From positions 573,001 through 637,000 of the forward strand of contig JAJOZX010001569.1 in assembly GCA_023014485.1 (NCBI GenBank): DNA of 64,000 bases, read 5' to 3'. The position numbers and the translations under genes were made by a program. Numbering within the stretch: position 1 is the stretch's first letter; each line of letters starts with the position of its first letter. The stretch comes from Bathynomus jamesi (Eukaryota > Arthropoda > Malacostraca > Isopoda > Cirolanidae). Positions 10,500 through 21,214 of the stretch are shown in pieces. Below the pieces are notes generated by a model, which was not told the DNA's origin, did no database searches, and saw only the letters and a list, made by a program, of their open reading frames with translations.

Positions 10500-12490
10500 T
10501 TCATTGCATTGGGTAATGATCTACAGAAGCTAAGGCTAACAAAGACCCTAAGATCCACTCTAAGGCTAGCCCGAGAGAAAGGAGAGAGTAGGGGTTAAGA
10601 GAAGAGAGGAGAATAAGGGTTAAGTAAGGAGCAACACCTATCTTCGTGGGTTAACATTCATTCAGAAAAAGAGGGAAAAAGTATCACCATCATCATCGCC
10701 GGCCACTGCCGACAAGTCAGAAAAATAGTCGGAGAATATAGGAGAGGGGTGAAAGATGAAAAGAAGTAAAATAAGAACGCTTACAAACCATGCAACACAG
10801 TCTTAACTCACTGTCATACCATGCAAACTACAAACATGCAAGAAAAGAGTTAGAGACATGCAAAGTAAGGAGGATAAGAAAAAAAAAAAAAGTAGGTAAA
10901 GTTAAACAAAAAAGTGGGTTAGTTTACGCTATGAGCTACATATACATTCGTGTTAGTCTAATTTTTTTTTTTTTTTTTTTTTTTAGCTGGCATCACACGC
11001 TGGCATGTCACAAGCTGGCATTCATCGTCAACAGACTCATCCTCGAGCACCACCACCAGAGCTCCTGTTGTTAACTTTCTTTTTTAATCTTAAACAACGT
11101 TAATATTTTTAAAATGTCTGTCAAGACGGTTCTTAAACACATTAACGCTGGTAGAATGAACGACTGACGCGGGAAGATTATTCCATTTATCAATTACTTT
11201 AAACGTAAAGAAGTTTTAGCGATATTAGTAATGAAACGTCTGCCACGCAACTTGAATCCGTTATTGCGAGTATTACTATTATCGAAAGTGAACAATTTGT
11301 CAAAATTTACGTTATCGATGTTATTAACGATTTTGAAAAACTTCAATAAGCTCCCCCCTTAATCTCCTAGTTTCGAGTGAATACAAGTCTAACACTTTAA
11401 TCCTATCTTCATAAGGCTTATTGCGCATGCCGGAATAAGTTTCGTGGCACGACGCTGAACCCTTTCTAACCTATCAATCCACGCAAGTAGGGCACCAAAT
11501 TGAACGGCATATTCCAAATGAGGCCTGACTAGGGACTGTAAAGGGGCAAATAATATCCTTCGATTTAAAATTCGAAATTACGCGCTATGAAGCCTAACAT
11601 CCTATTAGCTTTTGCGCAAGAACTCCAGGCACTGGTTCCTACCTTTAAATCTTTAGTTACGGGTACGCCTAAATCTACTTCCTCGTCAAACGCTCGCTAA
11701 ATCCCTATCATCCATCGTGTACACGTAATTATTGTTGCGAGAACCTATATGCAAAACTTTACATTTATCTACGTTAATTGCATCTGCCACTTACCGTTCC
11801 ACTCCATAATCCTATCTACATCGTCTTGGATCCTATTTCTATCGTCCTCGTTAACAACCTTACCGCCTATTTTAGATCGTCCGCGAATTTGACACGTTAC
11901 TAATAAATCCTACATCTATGTCGTTAATGTAAATTACGAATAACAATGGGCCTAACACTGAACCCTGTGGGACACCAACTACCTACCTCTAACCACCCCG
12001 ATTCATACCATTAACTACGACCCTCTGCCTCCTAGCACGGAAGCCATTCTTCTAACCAGTTAGCTACCTGACCGCGGATACCGTGCGCTTTAACCTTCGC
12101 AATTAGGCTCCTATGCGGAACTGTATCGAACGCCTTTTTAAAATCTAAATAAATAACGTCAGCTGCCCTATGCTATCGTATTCGCGCACTATTTCGTTAT
12201 AAATTCTAACAAATTTGTAAACAAGACCTATGGCGTCGAAACCGTGCTGACTACTATTAATCAAACCCCTACTTTCTAAGTGATCGATAATACGATCCCT
12301 AACTACGGATTCCAAAAGTTTACCGACAATTGACGTTAAGCTAATGGGCCTATAATTGCTAGCTACCGCGCGGTCGCCTTTTTTAAAAATAGGCGTGACG
12401 TTAGCTAATTTGAAGTCTTCAGGAATAATCCCCGTTTCGAGTGACTGATTAAAAATCTTCGCTAAGGGGCCTACGATAACACTTTGTAGA
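10500..12490 (-). mobile_element. Antisense non-LTR retrotransposon remnant
   Basis: A minus-strand LINE RT (12480 to about 11085) is followed by a 3' region to about 10500. That 3' region contains AAGATCCACTCTAAGGCTAGCC, resembling the 3' region of the LINE at 45776-54404. A poly-T run (about 10961-10984) and GGCTGGCATCACACGCTGGCA repeats lie within it. The exact ends and target duplication are not visible to me. Confidence 0.7.
11085..12480 (-). pseudogene. LINE reverse transcriptase (antisense copy)
   Basis: The longest frame (12480-12145) reads VGPLAKIFNQSLETGIIPED, FKLANVTPIFKKGD, NYRPISLTSIVGKLLE and LINSSQHGF, followed by DFKKAFDTVPH in another frame. This is the RT domain in standard order. 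Downstream, in broken frames, the FADD-type region and the C-terminal L-RRLRGD-type block (near 11370) can be followed. The lesions are many and scattered, as expected for an old copy. The protein resembles the LINE at 598-15900 but is not the same subfamily. Confidence 0.82.
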
Positions 12491-12778
12491 ACATCATTTT
12501 CATTATGAATGCAACATGTGAGAACGCACAATGAACACTGACACTATGAAAGTGTTGCAGGGATGGTGGGAGACCATGTGTTGGGTGGGGGAGGGAGCTT
12601 GCCTGTGTTGCAGGAATTGCCAATGTAGCATGCCACAGATTTAAAAAAATCTTCACCTTTGTTATAGCAAAATTTCCTTCATAATATTCGAAAGTATCAG
12701 GTCATCCCATAAGTAATGTCGTTTTTTAGATCAGAATTTGAAAGACAAAAAAAAAACTACAAACTTTTTAATCTAGTA

Positions 12779-13344
12779 CAGGACTCCCTCACTATACGAT
12801 TGGGATACGTTCCTGGAAAACCGATCGTATAGTGATAGATTGTACAGCGAGCCCATTATAACATGGGTTCAATGGAGATACATTCTAGGACTTGTCCAAC
12901 CCCAGTACATAATTATAATTACCCTGTATCACCACCCTAAAAGCATTTTTATAATGAAAAATACACTTACATTCTGTATTAAAAGAAATATAAACCACAA
13001 GTAATTGTTGATGAATGTAAAAGCACTGGGATGAACGCAGGGAAGTACAGGTATACAATCAAGATGGCTGCCACGTGAGACACTGAGAGCGAGCGCGGGA
13101 GATGGTGCGTGAGTTGGCCATGGGTGGTGCTGATGAATGTAAACATTGGTCAGCCATTTTGGAAAAGATAAATGACTGTGGACTTGCGCACAACCAGTAC
13201 TGCTGCCCAGAAGAATTCACTCGCTCCGCTTGATCGACCGTAATAGCGAGCCTTGAGAGCATATAGGCAGAAAAGGCGTTAAAAAGTGTAGATCATTCTG
13301 TTGAAATATCGTATACTGAGCCAACGTATAGCGAGGGAGTCCTG
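12779..13344. mobile_element. Pogo-type MITE in the mariner
   Basis: The ends are CAGGACTCCCTCACTATACG and the inverse CGTATAGCGAGGGAGTCCTG, flanked by TA (12777-12778, 13345-13346). The 566-bp interior has no convincing ORF. It resembles non-autonomous Tigger derivatives. Confidence 0.9.
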
Positions 13345-13363
13345 TATATATTTTCCATCGGAA

Positions 13364-14490
13364 TCAATGACACTGCCAATGTCCTACAAGCTTTTCAATG
13401 CCATGTTTATGAAATTCAGGTGGTTTTGAGGCAAAAAATGTACAAAGACTGGTGTGCAGGTCATCTAAAGAAGTATACTGTTGCTCATCAAGATAGTTTT
13501 GCAGACTCCTGAAGAGATGATAATCTGAAGGCGCAAGGTATGGAGGATATGGAAGTTTTTCCCACCCAAGCTCCTCAATTTTTGCAGAAGTGATCCGAGC
13601 AGTATGAGGACGTGCGTTGTCGTGGTGGAACACGATTCCTTTCTGATTAACCAAAGGAGGTCTATTTTCTTTTAGTGCAGTGTTCAATCAATCCAGTTGT
13701 TGACAGTAGACTTGAGCGGTGATTGTTTGGTTGTGTGGTAAGGTTTCAAAATGTATTACACCACCTTTATCCCACCAAACACTAAGCAACACCTTCTGAG
13801 GGTGAAGATTTGGTTTTGGCTGTGGTGTTGCTGGTTCTCCGGCACAAACCCACTATCGACAGCGCTTAACATTCTGGTACAGTATCCACTTTTCATCACG
13901 TCATTAAACAGTGCAAAAATGGATCTTGGAGTTCACGGGAATGAAGAGCTGTGCTAATGTTTACCCGCACCCTCAGATTGTTGATTGACAATTCATGTGG
14001 CACCCATTTTCCTAACTTAGGCACTTTCCCGAGTTGTTGTAAATGTCAATGGATGGTGGATGGGGATGGATTGAGTTTCTGGGCCAATTCTTCAAGTGTG
14101 GCTAACAGCAGGTCATCAAAAAACTCAGCAGGGCATCCAGAGCGTGCTGCATCTGTGAAACAGCAGTCACCATTCCTAAACTTTTGAAACCATCTTTGAC
14201 ATTTCCTCACATGCAGAATATCATTGCCATAAACGTCCTGAATGTTTCGTGTTGCTTCAGTAACATTATTCCCTTTTTTGAACTCGTAAAGCATTATATG
14301 CCTGATTATGCTTTTCTGATACCGCCATGTTTATGAGGGGTTCACATAAAGCAAAAGACACATCTTCACTGGTAGGTCTGTAAAGTATGTAGCGAAACAC
14401 GATAGATCTCCTCTTAGATATAACCTTCGGAAAATTTATGCTTAAATCAGGTAGAACTAGTTTAAACATTATTGTAAAAAATGACATTAC
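13364..14490 (-). pseudogene. Mariner transposase (broken)
   Basis: The N-terminal HTH region reads MLYEFKKGNNVTEATRNIQD and VRKCQRWFQKFRNGD, then LAQKLNPSPSTIH and HRHLQQLGKVPKLGKWVPHE. The catalytic part keeps GIVFHHDNARPHTA (second Asp) and PPYLAPSDYHLFRSLQNYL (third Asp at PSD), with the usual 34-residue-type spacing. The N-terminal and catalytic parts lie in different frames, with stops between 13690 and 14046, so no intact protein is made. HH-D-NARPHTA and APSDYHLF mark the mariner proper group (DD34D). Confidence 0.92.
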
Positions 14491-14932
14491 TTATGGGATG
14501 ACCAGATAGTATTAAATAAAAACCTTTGTTGTAATGAACATTCATTAACCAAACCTTCGTTAAGCGAGGGATGGCTATAATTCTTAATGGCCATGAATCT
14601 AGGTGGCAGAAAATGAAAAGTGGGATACCACAGGGATCAGTGTTAGGTCCATTATTCCATTTTATATCTAAATGATTTAGAGAAGAGAGTACATAGTAAA
14701 GTTTCTAAATTTGCAAGTGATACAAAAGTATTTGGCCCATTTACATGTATAGAAAATTCTTATAAACTACAAAAAGATTTTGATAGATTAGTTGCCTGGG
14801 CTAGTAAATAGCAGATGGAATTCAATGTTCAGAAATGCAAGGAAACTGGTTAGAGGATGTTAGATGAAAAAGATCTTGGCATTATAGTTAATAGCTTAGT
14901 GATCTAAAATTTTTTAAGCAGTATTTAGAATT

Positions 14933-15114
14933 CAGCATTTCTTAACCTGGGGGAATTTTGTTTGATGATCATATAATTAGTGTGCATTATAAGTCTGCTA
15001 ATGTTATTAAATTTTGTCTTCGAGGCTACTTTTTTCTGTATCCTAATGGAGGGGGAAATCAGGTAGGGCAAACTGGTTGAAAGGGGAAATGACACAAAAG
15101 GTTAAGAACCACTG
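14933..15114. mobile_element. Small hAT MITE (TTCTTAACC-type ends)
   Basis: The left end CAGCATTTCTTAACCTGGG and the right end AAGGTTAAGAACCACTG match the CAGTGGTTCTTAACC ends of many hAT MITEs. The 8-bp flanks are similar but not identical (TTTAGAAT-like versus GTTTAGAT), so the insertion is old. Confidence 0.75.
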
Positions 15115-15587
15115 GTTTAGATGATAGAAATAAGGTAAATAAAATGCTAGGTATTTTAAGAGGAATGTTAGTTACAAGAGTAAGGCAGTGATATGTAAAT
15201 TATATAATTCTGATGTTAGGCCTCACTTGCAATACTGCATTCAAGATTGGTCCCCTACTATAAAGATGATATTGATATGCTTGAAGGTGTGTAATGTAGG
15301 GTAACCAAGCTTATCCCTAACCTAAGAAGATTGGAATACAGGGAAATATTAAAGGAACTGGGTATGTTTAGTTTTGAGACACATTGTTTGATGGGAGATG
15401 TGATACAGATGTTCAAAATGTTTTCAGGTTTGGACAATTTAAATGTAAGCAACTTTATCTCATTAGATGCTGATGAAATAAAGCAATAAAATTAGAAAAC
15501 AGACTTGCAGACTTGATCTATGAAAATGCTTTTTCATAGTAGTAGGTTTTTGGAATGACTTGCCATATGTAAATCAGGAGTTTAATT

Positions 15588-15666
15588 TTAACCCATTAAC
15601 TGTGGAAAACAGCCATATATATGAAAGTATTTGTATGCTGCCAAAATAGCGCAGTTAAGGGGTTAA
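15588..15666. mobile_element. piggyBac-like mini-MITE
   Basis: TTAACCCATTAACTG on the left and CAGTTAAGGGGTTAA on the right give CCC-starting inverted ends flanked by TTAA. The whole element is only about 79 bp. TTAA plus CCC ends are the piggyBac signature. Confidence 0.75.
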
Positions 15667-15929
15667 CATTTGTCTGGCTGTCTGAGAGAATTCTGTATTC
15701 TAAATTAACCTAAATTTATAAATTAACAACTGTTAAACTCCAGGGGATAATTTAGAATACTTAGTTGTCTCAGACAACTGGATGACCATTGAAAAACCTG
15801 TAAATTGTAGCTCATTAGTTAATTTAAAAAAAAATTTGGATACTTTCATGAATGAGAGATTTTGCTACCAGTAACAATAAGCAAGTATTTCTGTGCACTT
15901 ATTAGTTCTTTTTGCTCACTTCTGAGAAG

Positions 15930-16030
15930 ATATGGGGTAATAGTAATAGACTATTACAGGATTTTTCAAGTAATAGATCATAATTTTTTGGCTGTAATAG
16001 TAATAGATAATAGTCTATTACTTTTCTATT
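15930..16030. repeat. TAATAG repeat array, left
   Basis: Repeated TAATAG/CTATTA words form a short array after ATGGGG. A related array lies at 17780-17870, ending in GACCCCAT. The pair may be the two ends of a hAT-type MITE that now encloses the LINE fragment between them, but no 8-bp duplication is evident. Confidence 0.5.
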
Positions 16031-16210
16031 AGTGGCAATGGACATACATTGTGTGAACAAAGAACTGAAAAATGAACTAAATCTACTCTAAACTAAAATA
16101 AACATGCATGTGAACTAATATTGTGGCAAATTTTTCCTTCAATAAAGTAAAATTTATCAAGACCTAGTCTCTGAAATTATAATGATTTAGTTCAAACAAA
16201 TATTTGTTAT

Positions 16211-17100
16211 TTGGCTGCCTCTCATCATCATCCTGGATCCATGAGTGCAGAGCCTTCTGCTTCTCATCATCATCCTGGATCCATGAGTACAGAGCCTTCT
16301 GCCTCTCATCATCATCCTGGATCCATGAGTGCAGAGCCTTCTGCCTCTCATCATCATCCTGGATCCATGAGTGCAGAGCCTTCTGCTTCTGTCTTATCCT
16401 GGATCCCTGAATCCAGACACTGCTACATCACCAACACAATTGCAATCTCTAACAGGGTACCCCCCCAAGGGGCCTTGGTGAATCAGGATGCTGGGAATGC
16501 AGTCAGGGGCCATGATGAGGAGGCATCTTGGACATTGGTGGTAAGGAGGGGCTGGAAGCGAGTGACCCCTCTGAGAACTGCAACCATTACAGTAGCTAAT
16601 GGTGGTGGTGCCTCAAGCAGGTCTGGTCCCACTCATGCACTGGCTAGAGGGAGTCAGCCTGTGGCAAAGAATGGCGGAGTATCATAGGGGCTGCCAAAAC
16701 AGATTGTATGATGGTTGTACCAACAAAGACCGCAAACATTTGTCTCAAGTTGTTGACCTGATCTTACAGCTGAGGAGTTGCAGGCATTTGTGGAAGATAA
16801 AGTGAACCTTCAGGTTACATGTAGAAAAATTGACTCCAGATGGACTATGTACAGTTCCTTTCAAGTTACAGCAGTCTGTGATAGCAGTATGGCCAGAACG
16901 GGTATATGTACAGCAGTTCTATGAGAAGAAGGGAAGAAAAACACCTGCAGCCCCTCTTGCAAGTGCTGGAGAGGGTACTTATGGAAAAATCATGTACAAT
17001 GGAGGAAAATCCAGCTGGGCCTGATGCTGCAACTGCTGTGCCTGGTATAAGTGGAATTCAACATGTAGAGATGGCTGGTAGAACTCCTGCATCTTCCTAA
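16211..17100 (+). pseudogene. LINE ORF1-like gene (RRM-like region), broken
   Basis: The frame at 16211-16687 begins with four copies of the 14-residue unit SHHHPGSMSAEPSA, then a low-complexity region. Downstream in shifted frames I read TAEELQAFVEDKVNLQVTCR, KIDSRWTMYSSFQVT and VWPERVYVQQFYEKK. That pattern (predicted fold, Cys-Arg-Lys, YSSF-V, WPEG-VR-FY) is typical of ORF1 proteins of CR1/Tx1-type LINEs, which bind the element RNA. Two or three frameshifts and a stop at 16687 break it. It lies directly upstream of an endonuclease-like region, the expected order. Confidence 0.65.
16217..16398 (+). repeat. 42-bp tandem repeat, four units
   Basis: Four near-identical 42-bp units (TCTCATCATCATCCTGGATC core) encode SHHHPGSMSAEPSA in the ORF1 frame. 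One unit differs at a single codon (Ala to Thr). Because 42 is a multiple of three, unit gain or loss keeps the frame. Confidence 0.93.
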
Positions 17101-17103
17101 TTG

Positions 17104-17560
17104 CAACATTCAAGGTAATATCTTATAACTGTAGAGCCGTAAAATTAGGCAATAACAGCAAACACAGGTGGATCATAATTGATAAGCTGTTAGAGGATGC
17201 TGATATTCTCTGTCTGCAGGAAACATGGCTATGGAAATGGGACTTAGAGACAGTTGATAATGAAGATGATTACCTCACTAAATTGGGGCAGGTCAGCAGT
17301 ATTATTGACAAGTTGGATATGACATGTGTAGCTATTATTGGTGATTTTAATGCTAATGTGCTTAATGATAATTCTTTGTTTAGCAACCACTTAAAAGCCT
17401 TCTATGAAGATGATAACTTGACCCTTTCATCCATGTGTAGTCTTCCTGGTGATAGCTTTACTTATGTTAGTGATAGTTGGCACACCACCTCATGGTTGGA
17501 TCATTGTATTTGTATGTTCATTATACACAAGTGATTCTGCTCCAGACAACTATATCTTAA
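17104..17560 (+). pseudogene. LINE AP-like endonuclease, 5' part with internal deletion
   Basis: The frame reads ISYNCRAVKLGNNSKHRWII, DKLLEDADILCLQETWL, then after a deletion DMTCVAIIGDFNANVLND and SWLDHCICMF. These are the N-terminal Asn-containing motif, the LQETW Glu motif, the GDFNA motif and the start of the SxLDH-type motif of APE endonucleases found in non-LTR elements. About 60-80 residues between QETW and GDFNA are missing. No RT follows, although loss of the 3' end is unusual because LINEs normally truncate at the 5' end. Confidence 0.72.
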
Positions 17561-17643
17561 TCTTCTATGGACCTCTTATATAATATTTGTACCTATTGAG
17601 TCTGAAATAGTGTTTTTGTTTAACAGACTGCTTCTAATTGCAT

Positions 17644-17738
17644 TTAACCCTCTAACGCCGACTGGGTCAAATACGTACTGTTTTAAATACATGCATTTAG
17701 ACTTAACCCTACAAAAATGTTTGGCATTAATGGGTTAA
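17644..17738. mobile_element. piggyBac-like mini-MITE
   Basis: TTAACCCTCTAACGCCG on the left and GGCATTAATGGGTTAA on the right are inverted CCC-starting ends with TTAA at both sides. It is about 95 bp. The ends resemble the mini-MITE at 15588-15666. Confidence 0.75.
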
Positions 17739-17779
17739 ATAGATATAAAGATCCTTTTCATATGAGTGAAGTACCCTAC

Positions 17780-17870
17780 ATACAAAAGTAATAGTAATAG
17801 ATGAAAATTATAGTAATGGTAATAGAAGGAATCAATAGTAATAGAAACTCAGTATAATTGACCCCATGTC
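17780..17870. repeat. TAATAG repeat array, right
   Basis: TAATAG words in the same orientation family as 15930-16030 end in ATTGACCCCAT. Positions 17871-17988 hold no feature I can name. Confidence 0.5.
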
Positions 17871-18300
17871 TACCTCTGAGTGTATTGGCTAGTACAGTAA
17901 TATCAAAATTTTTATAGTTGGTAGTTATTTTTAAAATTTTATCACAATTAGGCTACACTTGAAAGCATTAACAGGTGTTTCCAGTATACAGGAATACCCT
18001 GATTTATGAAAGGGTTAGATTTCTGAAAAACCTTTCATAAATCAAGGTGGATTTTCCCATTGACTCCCATTATAAAAGCTGAGATAAACTCCAGCCCCCA
18101 CAAAAATCCCACCCATAATGTAATAACATAACAATAGTTACGTAAAATTAGATATTTTAAGTAGAACATATACTGTATTTGTTGGCTTATAAGACGTACT
18201 TTTTTTCCTTATAAATACCTTAAAAACATCGCCCTGCGTCTTAGAAGCCGAAAGTGGCAATACAGCACAAATAATATACAACAAATAATAAGAGTAATAA

Positions 18301-20760
18301 CACAGGCCTGCAAAATTGAGGGTCCTAAAAACTTTTTTGAAATTGTATGCTGGTTTTATAGGAATTTGGGGTGCTAAATACAAAAAAGGCCTCAGATTTG
18401 CTCCATCACATATAGTTTTTTCACAATTTGCTATGACGTTTTTATGTTGTAATATGTTACTGAATAAAATAAGTAGTGAAGAATTACCACATGAAACCTA
18501 TTTCCTGACCATTTCTGAATATATTTATTTTAAAAAACTATAAAACTTGGCTACTTACATCTTTACTTAGTGGAATGGCTTAGTAGTCCCGTTTTCTTTT
18601 GCCAGTGAAGCTGCGGCTGTTGCATTTCCTTTTGTGCGCTGCTTCCAGATTTTCACGATGCAGCATCCAGCAATAATCCCCCATCATATTAATGTTCCAC
18701 CGGCCTTGGTATCTCTTTTCCATCTCCTTAATGTCTTGATGGAAACGTTCTCCCTGTTCCTCACTTACTGCACCTAGATTTTCTGGGAAAAAGTCCAAGT
18801 GTGCATTCAAGAAATGAATTTTGATACTCATTGAGCATCCCAAAGCTTTGAATTTCTCCAGCATGTTTTCAATAATGAGTGCATATTCAGGGTCCTTATT
18901 ATTCCCAAGGAACTTAGTAACCACACTTTTGAAGGAATTCCAAGCCTCTTTTTCTACTTCAGTCATCGTAGACAAGAAGTTTTCATCTGACAGCAGTCTT
19001 CTAATGTCTGGGCCTACAAAAATACCTTCTCTTAATTTTGCTTCTGATAGGTTAGGGAACTTCTTGCAGAGGTACTTAAAGCATTCTCCACTTTTTTCTA
19101 ATGCCTTAACAAACTGTTTCATAAGGCCTAGTTTTATATGAAGAGGTGGTAGAAGTACTTTCTTTGGGTCAACAAGATTTTTACGCAAAATATTCTTGCT
19201 TCCAGGTTCTAGAGACCTTCTTTGTGGCCAGTGTTTTTGCTCCCAGTGTTGACTCTTTGCTCTGCTATCCCATTCACAAAGGAAACATGGGAACTTAATA
19301 TATCCTCCCTGCTGCCCCAGAAGCATGCACAATACCTTAAGGTCTCCACAAATCATCCAGTGATGATCATAATATTTTATCTTTGTAAGAACCAATTCCA
19401 AATTCTCATAACTTTCTTGGAGATGTACCGAGTGACCAACAGGTACAGAGGCATACTTGTTCCCATTGTGCAAAAGAACAGCTTTTAGACTTCTTTTAGA
19501 AGTCGATGAAAAGTCTCCATTCATCCGCTTTGTACTCAGTGCCAAATGCCTGTACCAAACCATCAATATCACTACAGTAAACTAAATTGCCCTCATGTGA
19601 AAAGTAGTGAATAAACTCCTTTTCTTCTTCTATACAAATATATCGATGTTCCAGCTGATAATAAATTTCTTTCTTTTGATCTGGAGCCTAAGAGTTCAGC
19701 AGATTCCTTGGATAATCCCAAATCTCCCACTAAATCGTTTAGTTCAGATTGAGTGAACAACTGGGGGTCTTGACTTCCTATATCACAATGAAATTCTTCA
19801 TGATCAGTATCTGAACCAGAATTACTAGGCAAATCTTCCAATGTTTCTGGTGGAAGCGGAACTGGAACTTCTGGCCCATGAGGAACAGGTCGAAAAGTTG
19901 ATGGAAGATTTGGATAGAATATGGCTTTCTTATTTTTTGAGTTATAGCCTTTAACATCACAAGAGCAAAAATAGCAGTCATCACAGTGATTTTTTGGCTC
20001 CCTCCATACCATTGGCACACCAAATCTGAATGCTTTCTTTTTGCCTTTACACCATTTCCTTAGATCCTCTACGCAAATAAAACAAACTTTGTGTGGTGCC
20101 CATTGTTTGTCTTGGTCTCCTAGTTTCATTCCAAAGTAGGCATGGTACACTTGCCTAATAAAATTTGTTACATTTCTTTGATGTTTCTTGATCACAAATT
20201 CCCCGCATATGTAGCAGAAGCTGTCGGGACTGTTGACACATCCATGGCTAGCCATGATTCACAACTTACTACAGTACCCAGAACACAATAAGAGTCTTGA
20301 ATTTAATTTAATAAAGGCTAAATAAGGCTTTCTTAACACTATCAAAACACGCTAGTTCGCTGATATAAAACGCAAAAAACAACTCAAAATCACTGAAAAA
20401 ATTCGCTTTGGATGAATCATTGTGCGCACGTCATGAAATCTGAGTAATAACTGACTCATACGGCTTGGCAACCCAGTATTTATAGTCTCTTAGAAGTTTC
20501 TAGTAATTTCCGGAAATCTGACATTTTCTCGAAGTCGCTTCACAAAAAAATCGAATTTGTGAAATAACTTTGTTGTATCACATTTTTATTGTGTTTTTCG
20601 AATTCAGCACACAAAAATACATTGTAAACAGCTAAAATTATGAAAAAAGTTTTTCCATCGCATCATATTATCTTTCTTTATTGGCTTTTGGGTTTTCTTT
20701 TTATTGAATTTTACATATCCATTGTATTAATAATAAAGTGCATCAAAACCTTTTTTTTCC
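18301..20760 (-). mobile_element. CMC-like element, copy 1 (right end unresolved)
   Basis: The left end CACAGGCCTGCAAAATTG, preceded by TAA, aligns with the end of copy 2 (56461: CACTGGTCTACAAATTTTG). A shared inner stretch, GGGGTGCTRAA, is also present. The encoded proteins are homologous. I could not find a matching right end before about 20760, so the right boundary is a guess. Confidence 0.6.
18580..20255 (-). pseudogene. CMC-like zinc-finger transposase family protein, copy 1
   Basis: It starts at 20255 with MASHGCVNSPDSFCYICGEF, a Cys-rich ZAD-like start (C-x2-C, later CFIC and DCYFCSC). The conserved blocks follow in order: VPMVWREPKNH, VPHGPEVPVP, a S/D/E-rich linker, ELNDLVGDLGLSKESAELLG, KAVLLHNGNKYASVPVGH, ICGDLKVLCMLLG, FPCFLCEWDSRAK, LPPLHIKLGLMKQFVKAL, LREGIFVGPDI, HLDFFPENLGAVSEEQGERF and HQDIKEMEKRYQGRW. 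It ends at 18580. The two main frames (20255-19593 and 19572-18580) are separated by frameshifts near 19640 and 19500. This is a widespread arthropod repeat-encoded family. The CMC label comes from copy 2 ends. Confidence 0.75.
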
Positions 20761-21214
20761 AAAATTAAGGGGCATCTTTCACGGTGCACCGTCTTATAAG
20801 CCATCAAATACGGTATATAAATTGTAAAAAATGTAAATATTTAAACAGAAAGACGTGTAATAGTACGGTAAGTATTCTGTATGAGATAAACATCAGCAAA
20901 ATCTCCACACAGTACGCGCAATATATACATATAAACAGACAAATTTTGCAAGAAATTAAATTATTGAACATGTACAGTTGAGTATCCCTTATCTGAAATG
21001 CTTGGGGCTGGAAGTGTCTCGGATTTCAGAATTTTTTGGATTTTGGAATATCTGCATAATGAGATAGCTTGGGGATGGAACCGAAAGCAAGCTATCACTA
21101 CCTTGGCTGCCCAGGTGGATAAACAACAAACCGGTAGGCTTTCAGTCTCCACCTACGATGCCGTGTTTTGATAAAAAGGTTACTGTACACTGTATTTTTT
21201 TAGGTTTTATATAA

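Larger units (their letters stand above)
12697..14506 (-). mobile_element. Mariner element at TA
   Basis: The ends are TCAGGTCATCCCATAAGTAA (12697) and its inverse GGGATGACCAGA (to 14506), flanked by TA (12695-12696, 14507-14508). It holds a broken minus-strand mariner transposase of the SETMAR-like type. A pogo-type MITE (12779-13344) is inserted near its 3' end. Confidence 0.92.
10265..14577. mobile_element. Pogo/Tigger-like element in the LINE
   Basis: The left end CAGCCATCCCTCGCTTAA (10265) and the right end TTAAGCGAGGGATGGCT (to 14577) are inverted and flanked by TA. The inner left arm includes GGGGTTACGTTCC and CGTTAAGCGTGACC, typical of pogo-type MITEs. No transposase of its own is recognisable. 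Its body now consists of an antisense non-LTR remnant (about 10500-12490) and a mariner (12697-14506). Positions 12490-12696 are element body with nothing coding. Confidence 0.85.
14580..15880 (+). pseudogene. LINE reverse transcriptase, fragment 3 and C-terminus
   Basis: After the Tigger-like insertion the RT resumes as NGHESRWQKMKSGIPQGSVL GPLLF, the conserved IPQGSVLGP block. It is followed by degraded palm/thumb sequence. Beyond a small hAT MITE (14933-15114) come NKVNKMLGILRG, VTKLIPNLRRLEYREIL-type and KELGMFSFETHCLMGDVIQM, then LVNFKKNLDTFMNERF near 15830-15860, the usual C-terminal end of these LINEs. Stops and frameshifts are frequent. A piggyBac-like MITE (15588-15666) lies near the end. 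Confidence 0.78.
598..15900 (+). mobile_element. Non-LTR retrotransposon (CR1/L2-type) split by nested insertions
   Basis: Reverse-transcriptase-like coding sequence on the plus strand is found at about 598-1032, 9815-10262 and 14580-15880. Both interruptions have clean ends. The hAT at 1033-9814 duplicates CTTATCTG, and the Tigger-like element at 10265-14577 sits at a TA. Removing them restores a continuous protein order: the KSAGPD region, the YKKGN region, the FSKAFDKVP region, the IPQGSVLGPLLF region, then the C-terminal region. This is one old LINE copy with many stops and frameshifts. The clade is inferred from the RT motifs only. Confidence 0.75.
18170..20817. mobile_element. Element with TATTTG-GGCTTATAAGACG ends
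   Basis: The left end CTGTATTTGTTGGCTTATAA (about 18173) and the right end TTATAAGCCATCAAATACGG (to about 20813) are inverted repeats flanked by TA-rich sequence. No own gene is recognisable. A CMC-like element begins at 18301 inside it. The superfamily is unknown to me, and the boundaries are good to a few bases. Confidence 0.65.

Noticed and set aside
16204..16410. Cys/Ser-rich frame with repeated SSSWIHE units
   Set aside because: It is the alternative frame of the 42-bp tandem repeat. The frame encoding SHHHPGSMSAEPSA continues further and fits ORF1 context.
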